Shown one piece after another: positions 9,641 to 18,011 of a stretch of 64,000 bases of DNA (position 1 is the stretch's first letter; every line of letters begins with the position of its first letter). Below the pieces are notes generated by a model. It was not told the DNA's origin. It saw only the letters and a list, made by a program, of their open reading frames with translations, and ran no database searches. The DNA comes from an uncultured Ruminococcus sp. (lineage in GTDB: Bacteria; Bacillota; Clostridia; Oscillospirales; Ruminococcaceae), in assembly GCA_947566125.1 (NCBI GenBank), contig CANOIR010000001.1, forward strand, positions 1 to 64,000, written 5' to 3'. A program made the translations under genes and the position numbers.

Positions 9641-11434
9641 TTAATCAGTATCTCCATTTGCAATTTTTTCAGCAAGTTCACTTAAATATACCCATCTATC
9701 CATTTTTTCTGAAAGCTGGATTTCAAGCTGATCTTTTTCATCAGACAATTCTTGAAGTTTAACATAATCAGATATACACTCCGAAATTTCTTTTTCAATA
9801 TTTTTTATTTTTTGTTCAATCTCAGCTATATCATCATCAATGGTTTCAAACTCTCTTTGTTCCTTAAAGGAAAATTTTAATTTTTTCTTTCCTATAAAAG
9901 TACGTTTTTTCTTTTCAGTATAATTTTTTGATTGTTCAATATCGTCAATGTTTTGTTTGATATTTTCCATATAATCGCTATAATTTCCATTGTACCTATT
10001 TATTATCCCGCTGCCGCTTAACTCCCAGATCTCCGTTGCCATTTTATCAAGAAAATACCTGTCATGTGAAATTGTAATTACTGCACCGTTAAATTTGTCA
10101 AGGTAATCTTCCAAAATTGTTAAAGTTTCTATATCAAGGTCATTTGTAGGCTCATCAAGAATAAGAATATTAGGAGCAGTCATAAGAATTTTTAAAAGAT
10201 AAAGTCTTTTTCTTTCACCACCAGACAACTTTTCAATTTTATTCCACTGAAGTTCAGGCGTAAATAAAAATCTTTCCAACATTTTTGCTGCTGTTATAAT
10301 ACCATCATTTGTCTGAATATTTTCAGCTGTATCTTTTATATAATCAATAACTCTCTGAGATGTATCCATGCTTTCGCATTCCTGTGAAAAATATCCTATA
10401 TTTACTGTATCGCCAATTGTGATCAAGCCTTTATCAGGCGCATATTCACCGATGATTGTTTTTACAAGTGTACTTTTTCCAGTGCCATTATGACCAACGA
10501 TTCCTATTCTTGCATCTCTTGCAAGTATAAATGAAAAATCATCTATAAGAGTTTTTCCGTCAATAGACTTTGAAACGTTTTTTAATTCTATAGTTTTCTT
10601 TCCCAATCTTGATGAAACAGACTGCAATTGTAATTTTTCTGTTTCACAAGGTTTTTCCCTATTTTCAAGCTCATGAAATCTTTCTATTCTGTCCTTTGAT
10701 TTTGTACCTCTTGCACGAACTCCACGTCTTATCCATTCAAGTTCCTGTCTGTAAATTGTACGGTTTTTACGTTCTTTTGCTTCCATATCAGCTTCACGCT
10801 GAGCCTTTAATTCAAGATATTTACTATAGTTGCCATCATATTCAAAAATATTGCCTTTATCGACCTCTACTATTTTATGAGTAATGCTGTTTAAAAAATA
10901 TCTGTCATGTGTAACCATAACAATTGCACCACGATATTTTTTTAATTGTTCTTCGAGTAATTGTATCGTTTCATTATCAATATGGTTGGTAGGCTCATCA
11001 AGCAAAAGTACATCACTTGGCTGAATAAGTGAAGCGGCTATTCCTGCACGTCTTTTTTCTCCACCGGAAAGTGTGCCTATGTCCTTTGTAAAGTTTGTTA
11101 TTCCAAATTTACCAAGAATCGACTTTGCTTCAAATTCTTTTGATTCTTTCAAATCTGCCGGAAGATATTTGATTACTTGTTCAATTATACTTCCATGTTC
11201 TTCAAATTCAGGTATTTGAGGAAGATATGATATCCTAATTCCACCTGTATGTATTATTTTGCCATTATCAGGTTCTTCTGCTCCAGCAAGAATTCTAAGC
11301 AGGGTAGATTTACCTGTTCCATTTATTCCAATAATACCGATTTTATCACCTTCATTTAGAAAAAATGAAACGTTATCCAGAACTTTTCGTTCCATATATG
11401 TTTTTGAAATATTTTGTGCTGACAATAATATCAT
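9641..11434 (-). CDS. ABC-F family ATPase (Uup-like)
   Basis: A 597-residue soluble tandem ABC protein with no membrane segments. The first cassette has Walker A GINGTGKST, signature LSGGEKRRAG and Walker B LLLDEPTNHID. The second has GHNGTGKST, LSGGERKRL and LILDEPTNDLD. The linker RQELEWIRRGVRARGTKSKDR is of Uup type, and a charged coiled coil of about 80 residues ends the protein (from about 520), also as in Uup. ABC-F proteins act on ribosomes or nucleic acids rather than in transport. It could also be an antibiotic-resistance ABC-F, but the linker favours a housekeeping Uup. It is a single gene with its own upstream AT-rich region. Confidence 0.87.
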   Translation of the reverse strand: MILLSAQNISKTYMERKVLDNVSFFLNEGDKIGIIGINGTGKSTLLRILAGAEEPDNGKIIHTGGIRISYLPQIPEFEEHGSIIEQVIKYLPADLKESKEFEAKSILGKFGITNFTKDIGTLSGGEKRRAGIAASLIQPSDVLLLDEPTNHIDNETIQLLEEQLKKYRGAIVMVTHDRYFLNSITHKIVEVDKGNIFEYDGNYSKYLELKAQREADMEAKERKNRTIYRQELEWIRRGVRARGTKSKDRIERFHELENREKPCETEKLQLQSVSSRLGKKTIELKNVSKSIDGKTLIDDFSFILARDARIGIVGHNGTGKSTLVKTIIGEYAPDKGLITIGDTVNIGYFSQECESMDTSQRVIDYIKDTAENIQTNDGIITAAKMLERFLFTPELQWNKIEKLSGGERKRLYLLKILMTAPNILILDEPTNDLDIETLTILEDYLDKFNGAVITISHDRYFLDKMATEIWELSGSGIINRYNGNYSDYMENIKQNIDDIEQSKNYTEKKKRTFIGKKKLKFSFKEQREFETIDDDIAEIEQKIKNIEKEISECISDYVKLQELSDEKDQLEIQLSEKMDRWVYLSELAEKIANGDTD

Positions 11435-11582
11435 AATTTAATTTATACTCCTTTCACAAAAACAGACTATAAAATCACATTTTAATTATATCATAAAGCT
11501 AAGTTAATTAAAATGATTTTTTATGCTATCTTTATGATTTTTTTGTCATGACATCTCATATAAAATGAAATTAAAAATGTCA

Positions 11583-11611
11583 TTGACTTAAGAATACGTA
11601 TATGATATAAT
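11583..11611 (+). promoter_or_regulatory. Sigma-A promoter of the cysteine synthase gene
   Basis: TTGACT (11583-11588), 17-nt spacer, TATAAT (11606-11611). The leader is only about 30 nt with AGAAGGAG before the ATG at 11649, leaving no room for a riboswitch. Confidence 0.85.
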
Positions 11612-11648
11612 AATTAAGTTAAATAATTTTCCAGAAGGAGCCAATGCA

Positions 11649-12578
11649 ATGATATATAATAATATATTAGAAGGAATAGGTCATACACCGCTTATTCGCC
11701 TTAACAGAATGACTGATCCTGATAGTGCTGAAGTACTTGTAAAATTTGAAGGATTAAATGTAGGCGGCTCAATAAAAACAAGAACAGCTTATAATATGAT
11801 TACTCAAGCTGAGCAGCAGGGACTTATCAATGAAAATTCTGTTATAGTAGAACCTACAAGCGGTAATCAGGGAATAGGTCTTGCACTTATTGGTGCAGTA
11901 AAAGGATATAGAACTATAATAATAATGCCGGATTCTGTAAGTGAAGAAAGACGAAAGCTTGTACGCCATTATGGAGCAGAGGTCATACTCATTCACGATG
12001 CGGGAAATATAGGCGATTGTATTGAAGAATGCCTTAAAACAGCACTTCGCCTAAAAGAAGAAAATCCTAATGTTTATGTTCCTCAGCAATTTGAAAATAT
12101 GGCTAATCCACAGGTTCATAAGCATCATACCGGAATGGAAATAATGGAACAAGCAGGCAGAGAAATTCACGGTTTTTGTTCAGGAATAGGAACAGGCGGT
12201 ACTATAACCGGAATAGGTGAGGTATTAAAAGCACAAAATCCTGATATAGAAATATGGGCAGTAGAACCTGAAAATGCAGCTATACTTGCTGGTGGAACTA
12301 TAGGAACTCATTTGCAAATGGGAATTGGTGACGGAGTGATTCCTGCAATTCTGAATCAGAATATATATGATTATATTTATGTTGTAACTGATGAAGAGGC
12401 AATAAAAACTGCTCAAGATCTTTCAAGACTTGAAGGAATAATGTGCGGAATCTCAAGTGGTACTAATGTTGCAGCTGCATTAAAACTTGCTAAAAAGCTT
12501 GGAAAAGGTAAGACAGTTGTTACGGTTTTACCTGATACGGCAGAACGCTATTTTTCCACGCCGCTTTTTGATGAATAA
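11649..12578 (+). CDS. cysK: Cysteine synthase family PLP enzyme
   Basis: A 309-residue fold-type II PLP enzyme, the usual length for O-acetylserine sulfhydrylase. The PLP lysine is Lys43 in GGSIKTR. The substrate-carboxylate (asparagine) loop reads PTSGNQG (69-75) where most CysK have SGNTG, so Thr is replaced by Gln74. The phosphate-binding GIGTGGT lies near 180-186, and GISSGTN near 270 supplies the pyridine-N Ser. The reaction is O-acetylserine (or a related activated serine) plus sulfide to cysteine. It is monocistronic, with a consensus promoter and a terminator at 12601; no cysE is adjacent. The Gln substitution leaves open a different acceptor or donor. Confidence 0.85.
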   Translation: MIYNNILEGIGHTPLIRLNRMTDPDSAEVLVKFEGLNVGGSIKTRTAYNMITQAEQQGLINENSVIVEPTSGNQGIGLALIGAVKGYRTIIIMPDSVSEERRKLVRHYGAEVILIHDAGNIGDCIEECLKTALRLKEENPNVYVPQQFENMANPQVHKHHTGMEIMEQAGREIHGFCSGIGTGGTITGIGEVLKAQNPDIEIWAVEPENAAILAGGTIGTHLQMGIGDGVIPAILNQNIYDYIYVVTDEEAIKTAQDLSRLEGIMCGISSGTNVAAALKLAKKLGKGKTVVTVLPDTAERYFSTPLFDE

Positions 12579-12600
12579 ATAAGAATATTTATTATAAATT

Positions 12601-12630
12601 AGAGCCGACGTTATTCGCCGGTTCTTTTTC
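12601..12630 (+). terminator. Intrinsic terminator of cysK
   Basis: A 9-bp stem with one G-T pair and one A-C mismatch (AGAGCCGAC / GCCGGTTCT, 12601-12625), a 7-nt loop, then TTTT. Confidence 0.8.
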
Positions 12631-12684
12631 TTGTTGTGATTAGTTTTAATTTTATATTAAATACAAAAAAATCACCAAGTCTTA

Positions 12685-12713
12685 TTGACAAATTGCATGC
12701 ATGATTGTATAAT
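12685..12713 (+). promoter_or_regulatory. Sigma-A promoter of the dockerin esterase gene
   Basis: TTGACA (12685-12690), 17-nt spacer, TATAAT (12708-12713): both hexamers match consensus. Confidence 0.87.
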
Positions 12714-12766
12714 AATAATTGGAATGTAAATTCCAAAAACATTAGCGAAAAGAGGAAAACAAGAAT

Positions 12767-14170
12767 ATGAATATCAAGAAGAAAATAAAAAGCTGCTTAT
12801 ATGCTGCAATGAGCATTATAATCGCAACAGGATCTTTTGCTGGTGCGGCTGCAACTTCTCAAAATGTAGTTGCTGATGCTGAAAATTCAGAAAAAATATA
12901 TAAAATAATGTGTATGGGAGATTCCATAACACATGGTTATATAAATGGAGATAATGGTTATAGAAAATATCTCTGTTATTACTTACAGCAGGATGATATA
13001 TCATATGATATGGTAGGAGCTAACAATAATTGGACTAATGAATCAACTTATAATTGGAACGGCACTGAAATTACTTACGATCCGGCTCATTGTGGATATA
13101 GTGGATATGCAATCAAACAGTATAATGGAAGAAGTGGTTTGTATGAAACTCTCTTTGGCGGAGGAAATATGATACAAACTTATGATCCAGATATTATGCT
13201 TTTGCAGATCGGTACAAATGATTTGCTAGATGCTCGTCTTAACGCTATTGATAATATGGGCGATATAACAAGTCAAACTTCTGCACTTCAAAGACTGGAA
13301 AGCCTTGTAGATGAAATTATAATCAATATGGACAATACTGATATGCTCTTCTTAGCAAGTATTCCAGATATTGATGCAGAAATTCGTGCCGACTGGTTGA
13401 GTGCATATGGATATCTTATACACGTTGATGTAAACAACACTGCTGAATTACAAGCAAAAGTTGATGAATATGTAGACACATACAATGCCGGCGTAAAAGC
13501 TTTGGTAGATAAGAAGAAAGCAGAAGGTGTAAATATTGGCTTTGCAGATATTAACAGTGTAGTTGATATGAAAGCAGGCCTGTACGATGGTGTTCATCCA
13601 AATGAAACAGGATATGCTGCTATGGGAAAACTGTGGAGTGATACGCTTAAAGATTATATCGATAACGCTGGAGATATAACACAAACAACAACTACTACCA
13701 CAAATACTACTACCACCACTACAACAACGACTACTACAACCACTGAATTAACAGCATCAATAACAACTACTATTGAGTCAACTACAACTGAATCAACAAC
13801 TGAGTTAACAACAACGTCAGAAGTTACAACTACAACACCTGAGTTAACAACATCTGAATCTGAAACAATCACAACATCATCAACACCTGAAACTACAGAA
13901 AGCACCACTTCAACAACAGAGGCTACTACAACTACTGTAACTACAACAAATTCAACGACAACTACAACAACTGGACCAGATTCAAACCTCGGAGATGCAA
14001 ATTGGGACAATAATATAAATATGTCAGATTATATAGCTCTTAGAAAGTATCTGGTAAAAGCAATAAGCATTTATGATATAAATGCTAAAAATTGTGATAT
14101 GGATGGAAATGGCAAATTAAATATATTTGACGCTGCTATTCTTATTCAAATGATTATTGATAAAAATTAA
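12767..14170 (+). CDS. Secreted SGNH/GDSL esterase with C-terminal dockerin
   Basis: A 467-residue secreted enzyme. The signal peptide spans about 1-30. The SGNH hydrolase domain has block I GDSITHG with nucleophile Ser53, block III GTND (149-152) and block V DGVHPNE with Asp274 and His277. A Thr/Ser-rich linker fills about 305-400. A type I dockerin follows, with Ca2+ loops DANWDNNINMSDY and DMDGNGKLNIFDA (about 408-458). SGNH enzymes of this kind often deacetylate xylan or other plant polysaccharides; the dockerin would dock it to a cohesin scaffold. It has its own promoter and terminator. The domain order is certain; the substrate is inferred. Confidence 0.92.
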   Translation: MNIKKKIKSCLYAAMSIIIATGSFAGAAATSQNVVADAENSEKIYKIMCMGDSITHGYINGDNGYRKYLCYYLQQDDISYDMVGANNNWTNESTYNWNGTEITYDPAHCGYSGYAIKQYNGRSGLYETLFGGGNMIQTYDPDIMLLQIGTNDLLDARLNAIDNMGDITSQTSALQRLESLVDEIIINMDNTDMLFLASIPDIDAEIRADWLSAYGYLIHVDVNNTAELQAKVDEYVDTYNAGVKALVDKKKAEGVNIGFADINSVVDMKAGLYDGVHPNETGYAAMGKLWSDTLKDYIDNAGDITQTTTTTTNTTTTTTTTTTTTTELTASITTTIESTTTESTTELTTTSEVTTTTPELTTSESETITTSSTPETTESTTSTTEATTTTVTTTNSTTTTTTGPDSNLGDANWDNNINMSDYIALRKYLVKAISIYDINAKNCDMDGNGKLNIFDAAILIQMIIDKN

Positions 14171-14194
14171 ATTTACAAAAATATAAACTCTATT

Positions 14195-14237
14195 AACAGA
14201 CTACTTTTAAGTGAGTATAAAGGTAGTCTGTTTTTTA
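14195..14237 (+). terminator. Intrinsic terminator of the esterase gene
   Basis: AACAGACTAC (14195-14204) pairs with GTAGTCTGTT (14223-14232), followed by six T. Confidence 0.88.
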
Positions 14238-14369
14238 ATGCTTATATATATACCGTGGAAGATTTAGCCAATATAAATTGTGCATTTATACAAAAATAAA
14301 TTTTTAATGCAACAAATCAAGCTAAAAGAAGCACATATTATACAAATAACATATTGTGAGGTGATTTTT

Positions 14370-14864
14370 ATGACAGAGGATGTAAAGCTTGCACAGAAGG
14401 GTGATACAGAAGCTTTTGCAAGGTTATATGCAACAGTATATAAAGATATGTATCACATGGCTTATTACGCTTTGCGAAACAATGAGCATGATGCATCAGA
14501 TGTCGTAAGTGATACAATAGTAGATGCTTTTGCAACTATTGGAAAATTGAAGGAATCAAGTGCATTCAAAAGTTGGATATTTAGTATACTCAGCAAAAAA
14601 ATCAAGAAAAAACAGCAGAATTATTATAATTATCCTGAAGACATCGATGAAGCAAAACTTTCAAGTGATTTTGAATACAATTCATCTGAGCTTAAGGATG
14701 TACTAGATACACTTCCTAAAAATGACAGATTGATTCTTTCTTTATCCGTATTATGTGGTTATACCGGAAAAGAAATAGGGAATATATGCGGGATAAAGCC
14801 ATCAACAATTCGTTCACGTTTATCACGTATAAAAGCTGCTCTTAGATTGCAGCTGCAAGATTGA
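14370..14864 (+). CDS. ECF-type RNA polymerase sigma factor
   Basis: 164 residues from the ATG at 14370, chosen because GAGGTGA sits just upstream; an in-frame start at 14280 lacks a site. Region 2 shows FARLYATVYKDMYHMAYYAL and HDASDVVSDTIVDAFATIGK. Region 4 shows LPKNDRLILSLSVLCGYTGK and IKPSTIRSRLSRIKAAL, a helix-turn-helix. It lies 13 bp upstream of a membrane-anchored beta-propeller protein with a short cytoplasmic N-terminus, so that protein is the likely anti-sigma partner. The promoters it recognises are unknown. Confidence 0.88.
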   Translation: MTEDVKLAQKGDTEAFARLYATVYKDMYHMAYYALRNNEHDASDVVSDTIVDAFATIGKLKESSAFKSWIFSILSKKIKKKQQNYYNYPEDIDEAKLSSDFEYNSSELKDVLDTLPKNDRLILSLSVLCGYTGKEIGNICGIKPSTIRSRLSRIKAALRLQLQD

Positions 14865-14877
14865 AAGGAGCTTAACT

Positions 14878-16824
14878 ATGAATAATAATGATGAGATCAA
14901 AAAAATTCTCGATGAGCCGCCTGTACCGGAACATTTATCTCCTGAATCAATAAAAAACAGACTTGATGTTATTAAATCACAAGACAAAATAAAAAGAATA
15001 CATTTAGGTTCAGCACTTAAATGGTGTTCTGGAATTGCAGCTTGTGCAGTACTTTTGAGTACAGGAGGTTTTCTTGCCAAAAAAATTCAAGATAATTCCG
15101 ATTCCTTAGTTATTACAAACGGCAATTATATTACAGCCGCAAAAGATTACAAGCAAGTATATAAGTATATGAAAGAATACATGAAAGAAATCGATAACGA
15201 TAAGTGTTATGATTATGTTGAAGAAGTAGTTTATGATGAGGCTGAAGCAAATGGAACGGTCAGCGAGAGTGAGAACGTTGGTGAAACTTCTGAAATATCA
15301 GAATTGTATAATCAAGAAGCTGGCGTACTTGAAGGCGACATTGTACAAACAGACGGCAAAAAAATCTATTCTGTAAGAGATGATGATAATATACCATACA
15401 TCAACATTGCAGAAACAGATGGAAAAGCTTTTACATCAAATGATACTATATGTTTGCTTGATTATCTTCCAGAAACTGTAGAATACGGATATATTTGTTC
15501 TATGTATCTTGAAAATGACAAACTTATAATTGCTTTAGATACAGATGAATCAAAAAATGACAAAAGTTTTAATCGAACTCATGTCCTTGTATTTGAAGCT
15601 AGTGAAGAGTTAGAACTGTTAGGCGACTATTCTCAAGATGGAGATTATAGTGATATTCGCCTTATGGAAGATGGTGTGCTTTATATTATTTCAAATTATA
15701 ATTGGACACGCTTTTATGATGACAGAAATCGCAATAAATGCATACCTGCTTATTATACAGATGAAGAAAAATGCACTGTTTTACCTGATGATATTTTACT
15801 GCCTGAAGATGATCCTTCCAATGATGACAACGATTTTGTGTTTAGCTCTTCTTTTAAAAATATAGGAAGCATAAATGTATTTTCTGATTCTCCAAGTACA
15901 GTAATAGATTTTAAAAGTCTTGCAGGATTCAAAGGCGAGTTTTATTGTTCTCTTAATAATATTTATATTGCAAGCAGCTATTGGAAAAAAGGCGAGTATA
16001 ATACCGATTTTACAAGAATAAATATAAATGATGGTAATATAGTGCCGGAAGCAAATGTAAATGTAAGAGGTAAAGTAAAAGACCAATTTTCTATGAGTGA
16101 ATATAATGGCTTTTTTAGAGCAGCAGTTTCACGTGGATTTAATGAATCAAGCGACAATGCTGTATATATTTTCGATATGAATCTCAACAAAATAGGGGAT
16201 ATAGGAGGTTTTGGGGTAGATGAAACTATACAATCCGCAAGCTTCCAGGGCGATTTGGCGTATATTGTAACATTCAAGCAAACAGATCCACTATATGCTA
16301 TTGATTTATCTGACCCATATTCACCAGTCATTCTTGACGAACATAAAATAACAGGTTACAGCAGTTATATGCAGCAATGGAATGATAATCTTTTGCTTGG
16401 ATTTGGAATAGATGGAGATGAAGAGGGAAACAAGATTGGCTTAAAACTTGTAATGTTTGATAACAGTGATCCAAACAATCTTATAGAGCAAAGTGTGGCA
16501 ACCATTCATGCATCTGATGTTGATGAACAGTATTTTGATGAAGAAATCGACTTGATATATTCAGAAGCTGTATATAATAGAAAAGCATTGCTTATATCAC
16601 CTGAAAAAAATATCATAGCAGTTCCTTTCGGATCTATTAATAGTGATGGATTTGTATTTTATTCATATGATGACGACGCTCTTAAAGAGAAAAAAGTTAT
16701 TTATTCAAGGAATCCTGTTAAAAGAGCATTATATATAAATAATACAATATTTATAATTGGGAATTATGATATGATTGCTATTGATATGGAAACTATGTCA
16801 GAAAATGACCATTTATACTTTTAA
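14878..16824 (+). CDS. Membrane-anchored beta-propeller protein, probable anti-sigma/sensor
   Basis: A 648-residue protein. Residues 1-45 are cytoplasmic, hydrophilic and Pro/Glu-rich; one membrane helix lies near 46-66 (ALKWCSGIAACAVLLSTGGF). The rest is extracytoplasmic and matches the secreted C-terminal beta-propeller family distantly related to WD-40 repeats (COG4880 type): EGDIVQTDGKKIYSV, LDYLPETVE, FKQTDPLYAIDLSDPYSPVI. The gene starts 13 bp after the ECF sigma gene with AAAGGAG, so it is translationally linked. By position and topology the cytoplasmic tail should hold the sigma factor while the propeller senses an outside signal; this is inference. No zinc anti-sigma motif (HxxxCxxC) is present. 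Confidence 0.8.
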   Translation: MNNNDEIKKILDEPPVPEHLSPESIKNRLDVIKSQDKIKRIHLGSALKWCSGIAACAVLLSTGGFLAKKIQDNSDSLVITNGNYITAAKDYKQVYKYMKEYMKEIDNDKCYDYVEEVVYDEAEANGTVSESENVGETSEISELYNQEAGVLEGDIVQTDGKKIYSVRDDDNIPYINIAETDGKAFTSNDTICLLDYLPETVEYGYICSMYLENDKLIIALDTDESKNDKSFNRTHVLVFEASEELELLGDYSQDGDYSDIRLMEDGVLYIISNYNWTRFYDDRNRNKCIPAYYTDEEKCTVLPDDILLPEDDPSNDDNDFVFSSSFKNIGSINVFSDSPSTVIDFKSLAGFKGEFYCSLNNIYIASSYWKKGEYNTDFTRININDGNIVPEANVNVRGKVKDQFSMSEYNGFFRAAVSRGFNESSDNAVYIFDMNLNKIGDIGGFGVDETIQSASFQGDLAYIVTFKQTDPLYAIDLSDPYSPVILDEHKITGYSSYMQQWNDNLLLGFGIDGDEEGNKIGLKLVMFDNSDPNNLIEQSVATIHASDVDEQYFDEEIDLIYSEAVYNRKALLISPEKNIIAVPFGSINSDGFVFYSYDDDALKEKKVIYSRNPVKRALYINNTIFIIGNYDMIAIDMETMSENDHLYF

Positions 16825-16855
16825 TTTAATTTCTAAATAATAATTAAAATTAAAA

Positions 16856-16914
16856 ATAGAGCATATTTTTAGAGACGTCTGTTAAAACAGATAATACACT
16901 AAAATATGCTCTAT
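16856..16914. terminator. Bidirectional terminator with nested hairpin
   Basis: A 14-bp outer stem (ATAGAGCATATTTT at 16856-16869, its complement at 16901-16914) encloses a second palindrome, TCTGTTAAAACAGA. It separates the convergent propeller and recombinase genes. Confidence 0.8.
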
Positions 16915-16919
16915 AATTA

Positions 16920-17930
16920 TTATGCAGGATCATTATCATCATTTTTATCTTTTGATGATACAAAATTTGCAAGCGGCGAACTTTCTGTAGCTTGTCTTAT
17001 ATTTTCATTAGTTAAATGTGTATAAATTTCAGTTGTAGAAGTACTGGCGTGTCCAAGTACTTCTTTTAATGTAAGAGCATCAACATTTCCATATTGATAC
17101 ATAAGTGTTGCAGCTGTATGACGTAATTTATGAGTAGAATATCCTTGACCGCTAAGTCCGGCAGCAGATAAAGCATTTTCTACAATTTGTTGAACACGTC
17201 TTTTACTTATTCTTGTATGACGTTTACTCAAAAATAATGCACGTCCAGAATCATCGTTACGCATTTGCTCACGAATATTCATATATTGTAAAATTGCTTG
17301 CATACAAGCAGAATTAAGAAACACCATACGTTCTTTATTGCCTTTTCCAAGTACACGCATCTGACATTCATCAAGCATTAGATCAGTTGTATTAAGTCCC
17401 ACAAGTTCACTAAGTCGTATTCCGCAATTTAAAAATAATGTTATTATACAAAAATCCCTTTCAAAAAAAGCCGTATCTATAGATTCAAGCAGTTTTCTGC
17501 TTTGTTCAAGGGTTAAATATTTTGGGATACTTTTTTTAGTTGATGGCAATTCCAGACGTTCTGTTGGATCATGATCAATAATGCCTTGATTGTTGTATAG
17601 AAACCCAAAAAAGCTTTTTAAAGCTGAGGTTTTTCTTCCACGTGCCAATTCCTGATTTTCACGTTCTTCACGAATATAATATAAAAATTCATAAATAGTT
17701 TGTAATTGCACTTGATTTACTATATCAATGGACATATCTTTGATTGAAATATCTATTATATTATCAACATCAGCACAGCTTGGATCTTTCATCATGCGGA
17801 GATATTTCAAAAACAATCTTATATCTAAATAATATTCCTGTACAGTACGTGTAGATAAACCTTTAGTTACAGTTATATGGAAAATATAATTCAATAGAAA
17901 CTCTGGACATTCTGTACGATCTATTTCCAA
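16920..17930 (-). CDS. Tyrosine recombinase, XerC/XerD type
   Basis: 336 residues with an N-terminal SAM-like core-binding domain (about 10-125) and a catalytic domain. The catalytic set is Arg172 (CGIRLSEL), Lys near 197 (GKGNKER), His267 and Arg270 (STHKLRHT), His294 (LGHAS) and Tyr303 (IYTHL). It starts with TTG at 17930, since GAAAGGAAG lies 9-10 nt upstream and the next Met would delete the core-binding domain. The length and intact motifs suit chromosome-dimer resolution, and no phage genes surround it. It is the last gene of the ACT-PFL-flavoprotein run; a stem-loop at 17963 separates it from the preceding gene. The C-terminal 20 residues are Asp-rich. Confidence 0.88.
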   Translation of the reverse strand: MEIDRTECPEFLLNYIFHITVTKGLSTRTVQEYYLDIRLFLKYLRMMKDPSCADVDNIIDISIKDMSIDIVNQVQLQTIYEFLYYIREERENQELARGRKTSALKSFFGFLYNNQGIIDHDPTERLELPSTKKSIPKYLTLEQSRKLLESIDTAFFERDFCIITLFLNCGIRLSELVGLNTTDLMLDECQMRVLGKGNKERMVFLNSACMQAILQYMNIREQMRNDDSGRALFLSKRHTRISKRRVQQIVENALSAAGLSGQGYSTHKLRHTAATLMYQYGNVDALTLKEVLGHASTSTTEIYTHLTNENIRQATESSPLANFVSSKDKNDDNDPA

Positions 17931-17962
17931 AATAAGTCACTTCCTTTCAAAAGTCACTTCTT

Positions 17963-17990
17963 ATTGCACCAAATTTGTATTTGGTGCAAT
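17963..17990 (-). other. Perfect stem-loop upstream of the recombinase gene
   Basis: ATTGCACCAAA / TTTGGTGCAAT, an 11-bp perfect stem with a 6-nt loop, between the COG2509-type gene and the recombinase. On the minus strand no clean T-run follows, so it may be a partial terminator, an mRNA processing hairpin or a protein-binding palindrome. Confidence 0.6.
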
Positions 17991-18011
17991 AGCTTTTATT
18001 TGTTCCCTTCT

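Noticed and set aside
13685-13975. Short repeated ACTACAACA units resembling a tandem repeat or CRISPR-like array
   Set aside because: The repeats are Thr codons of a protein linker, with no constant repeat-spacer pattern.
13654-14010. Minus-strand frame encoding almost only Val
   Set aside because: It is the antisense shadow of the Thr-rich linker (ACA/ACT codons) of the dockerin esterase.
16920-17930. Prophage or integrative element marked by the tyrosine recombinase
   Set aside because: No integrase-associated genes, tRNA target or direct repeats lie nearby, and the surrounding genes are housekeeping.
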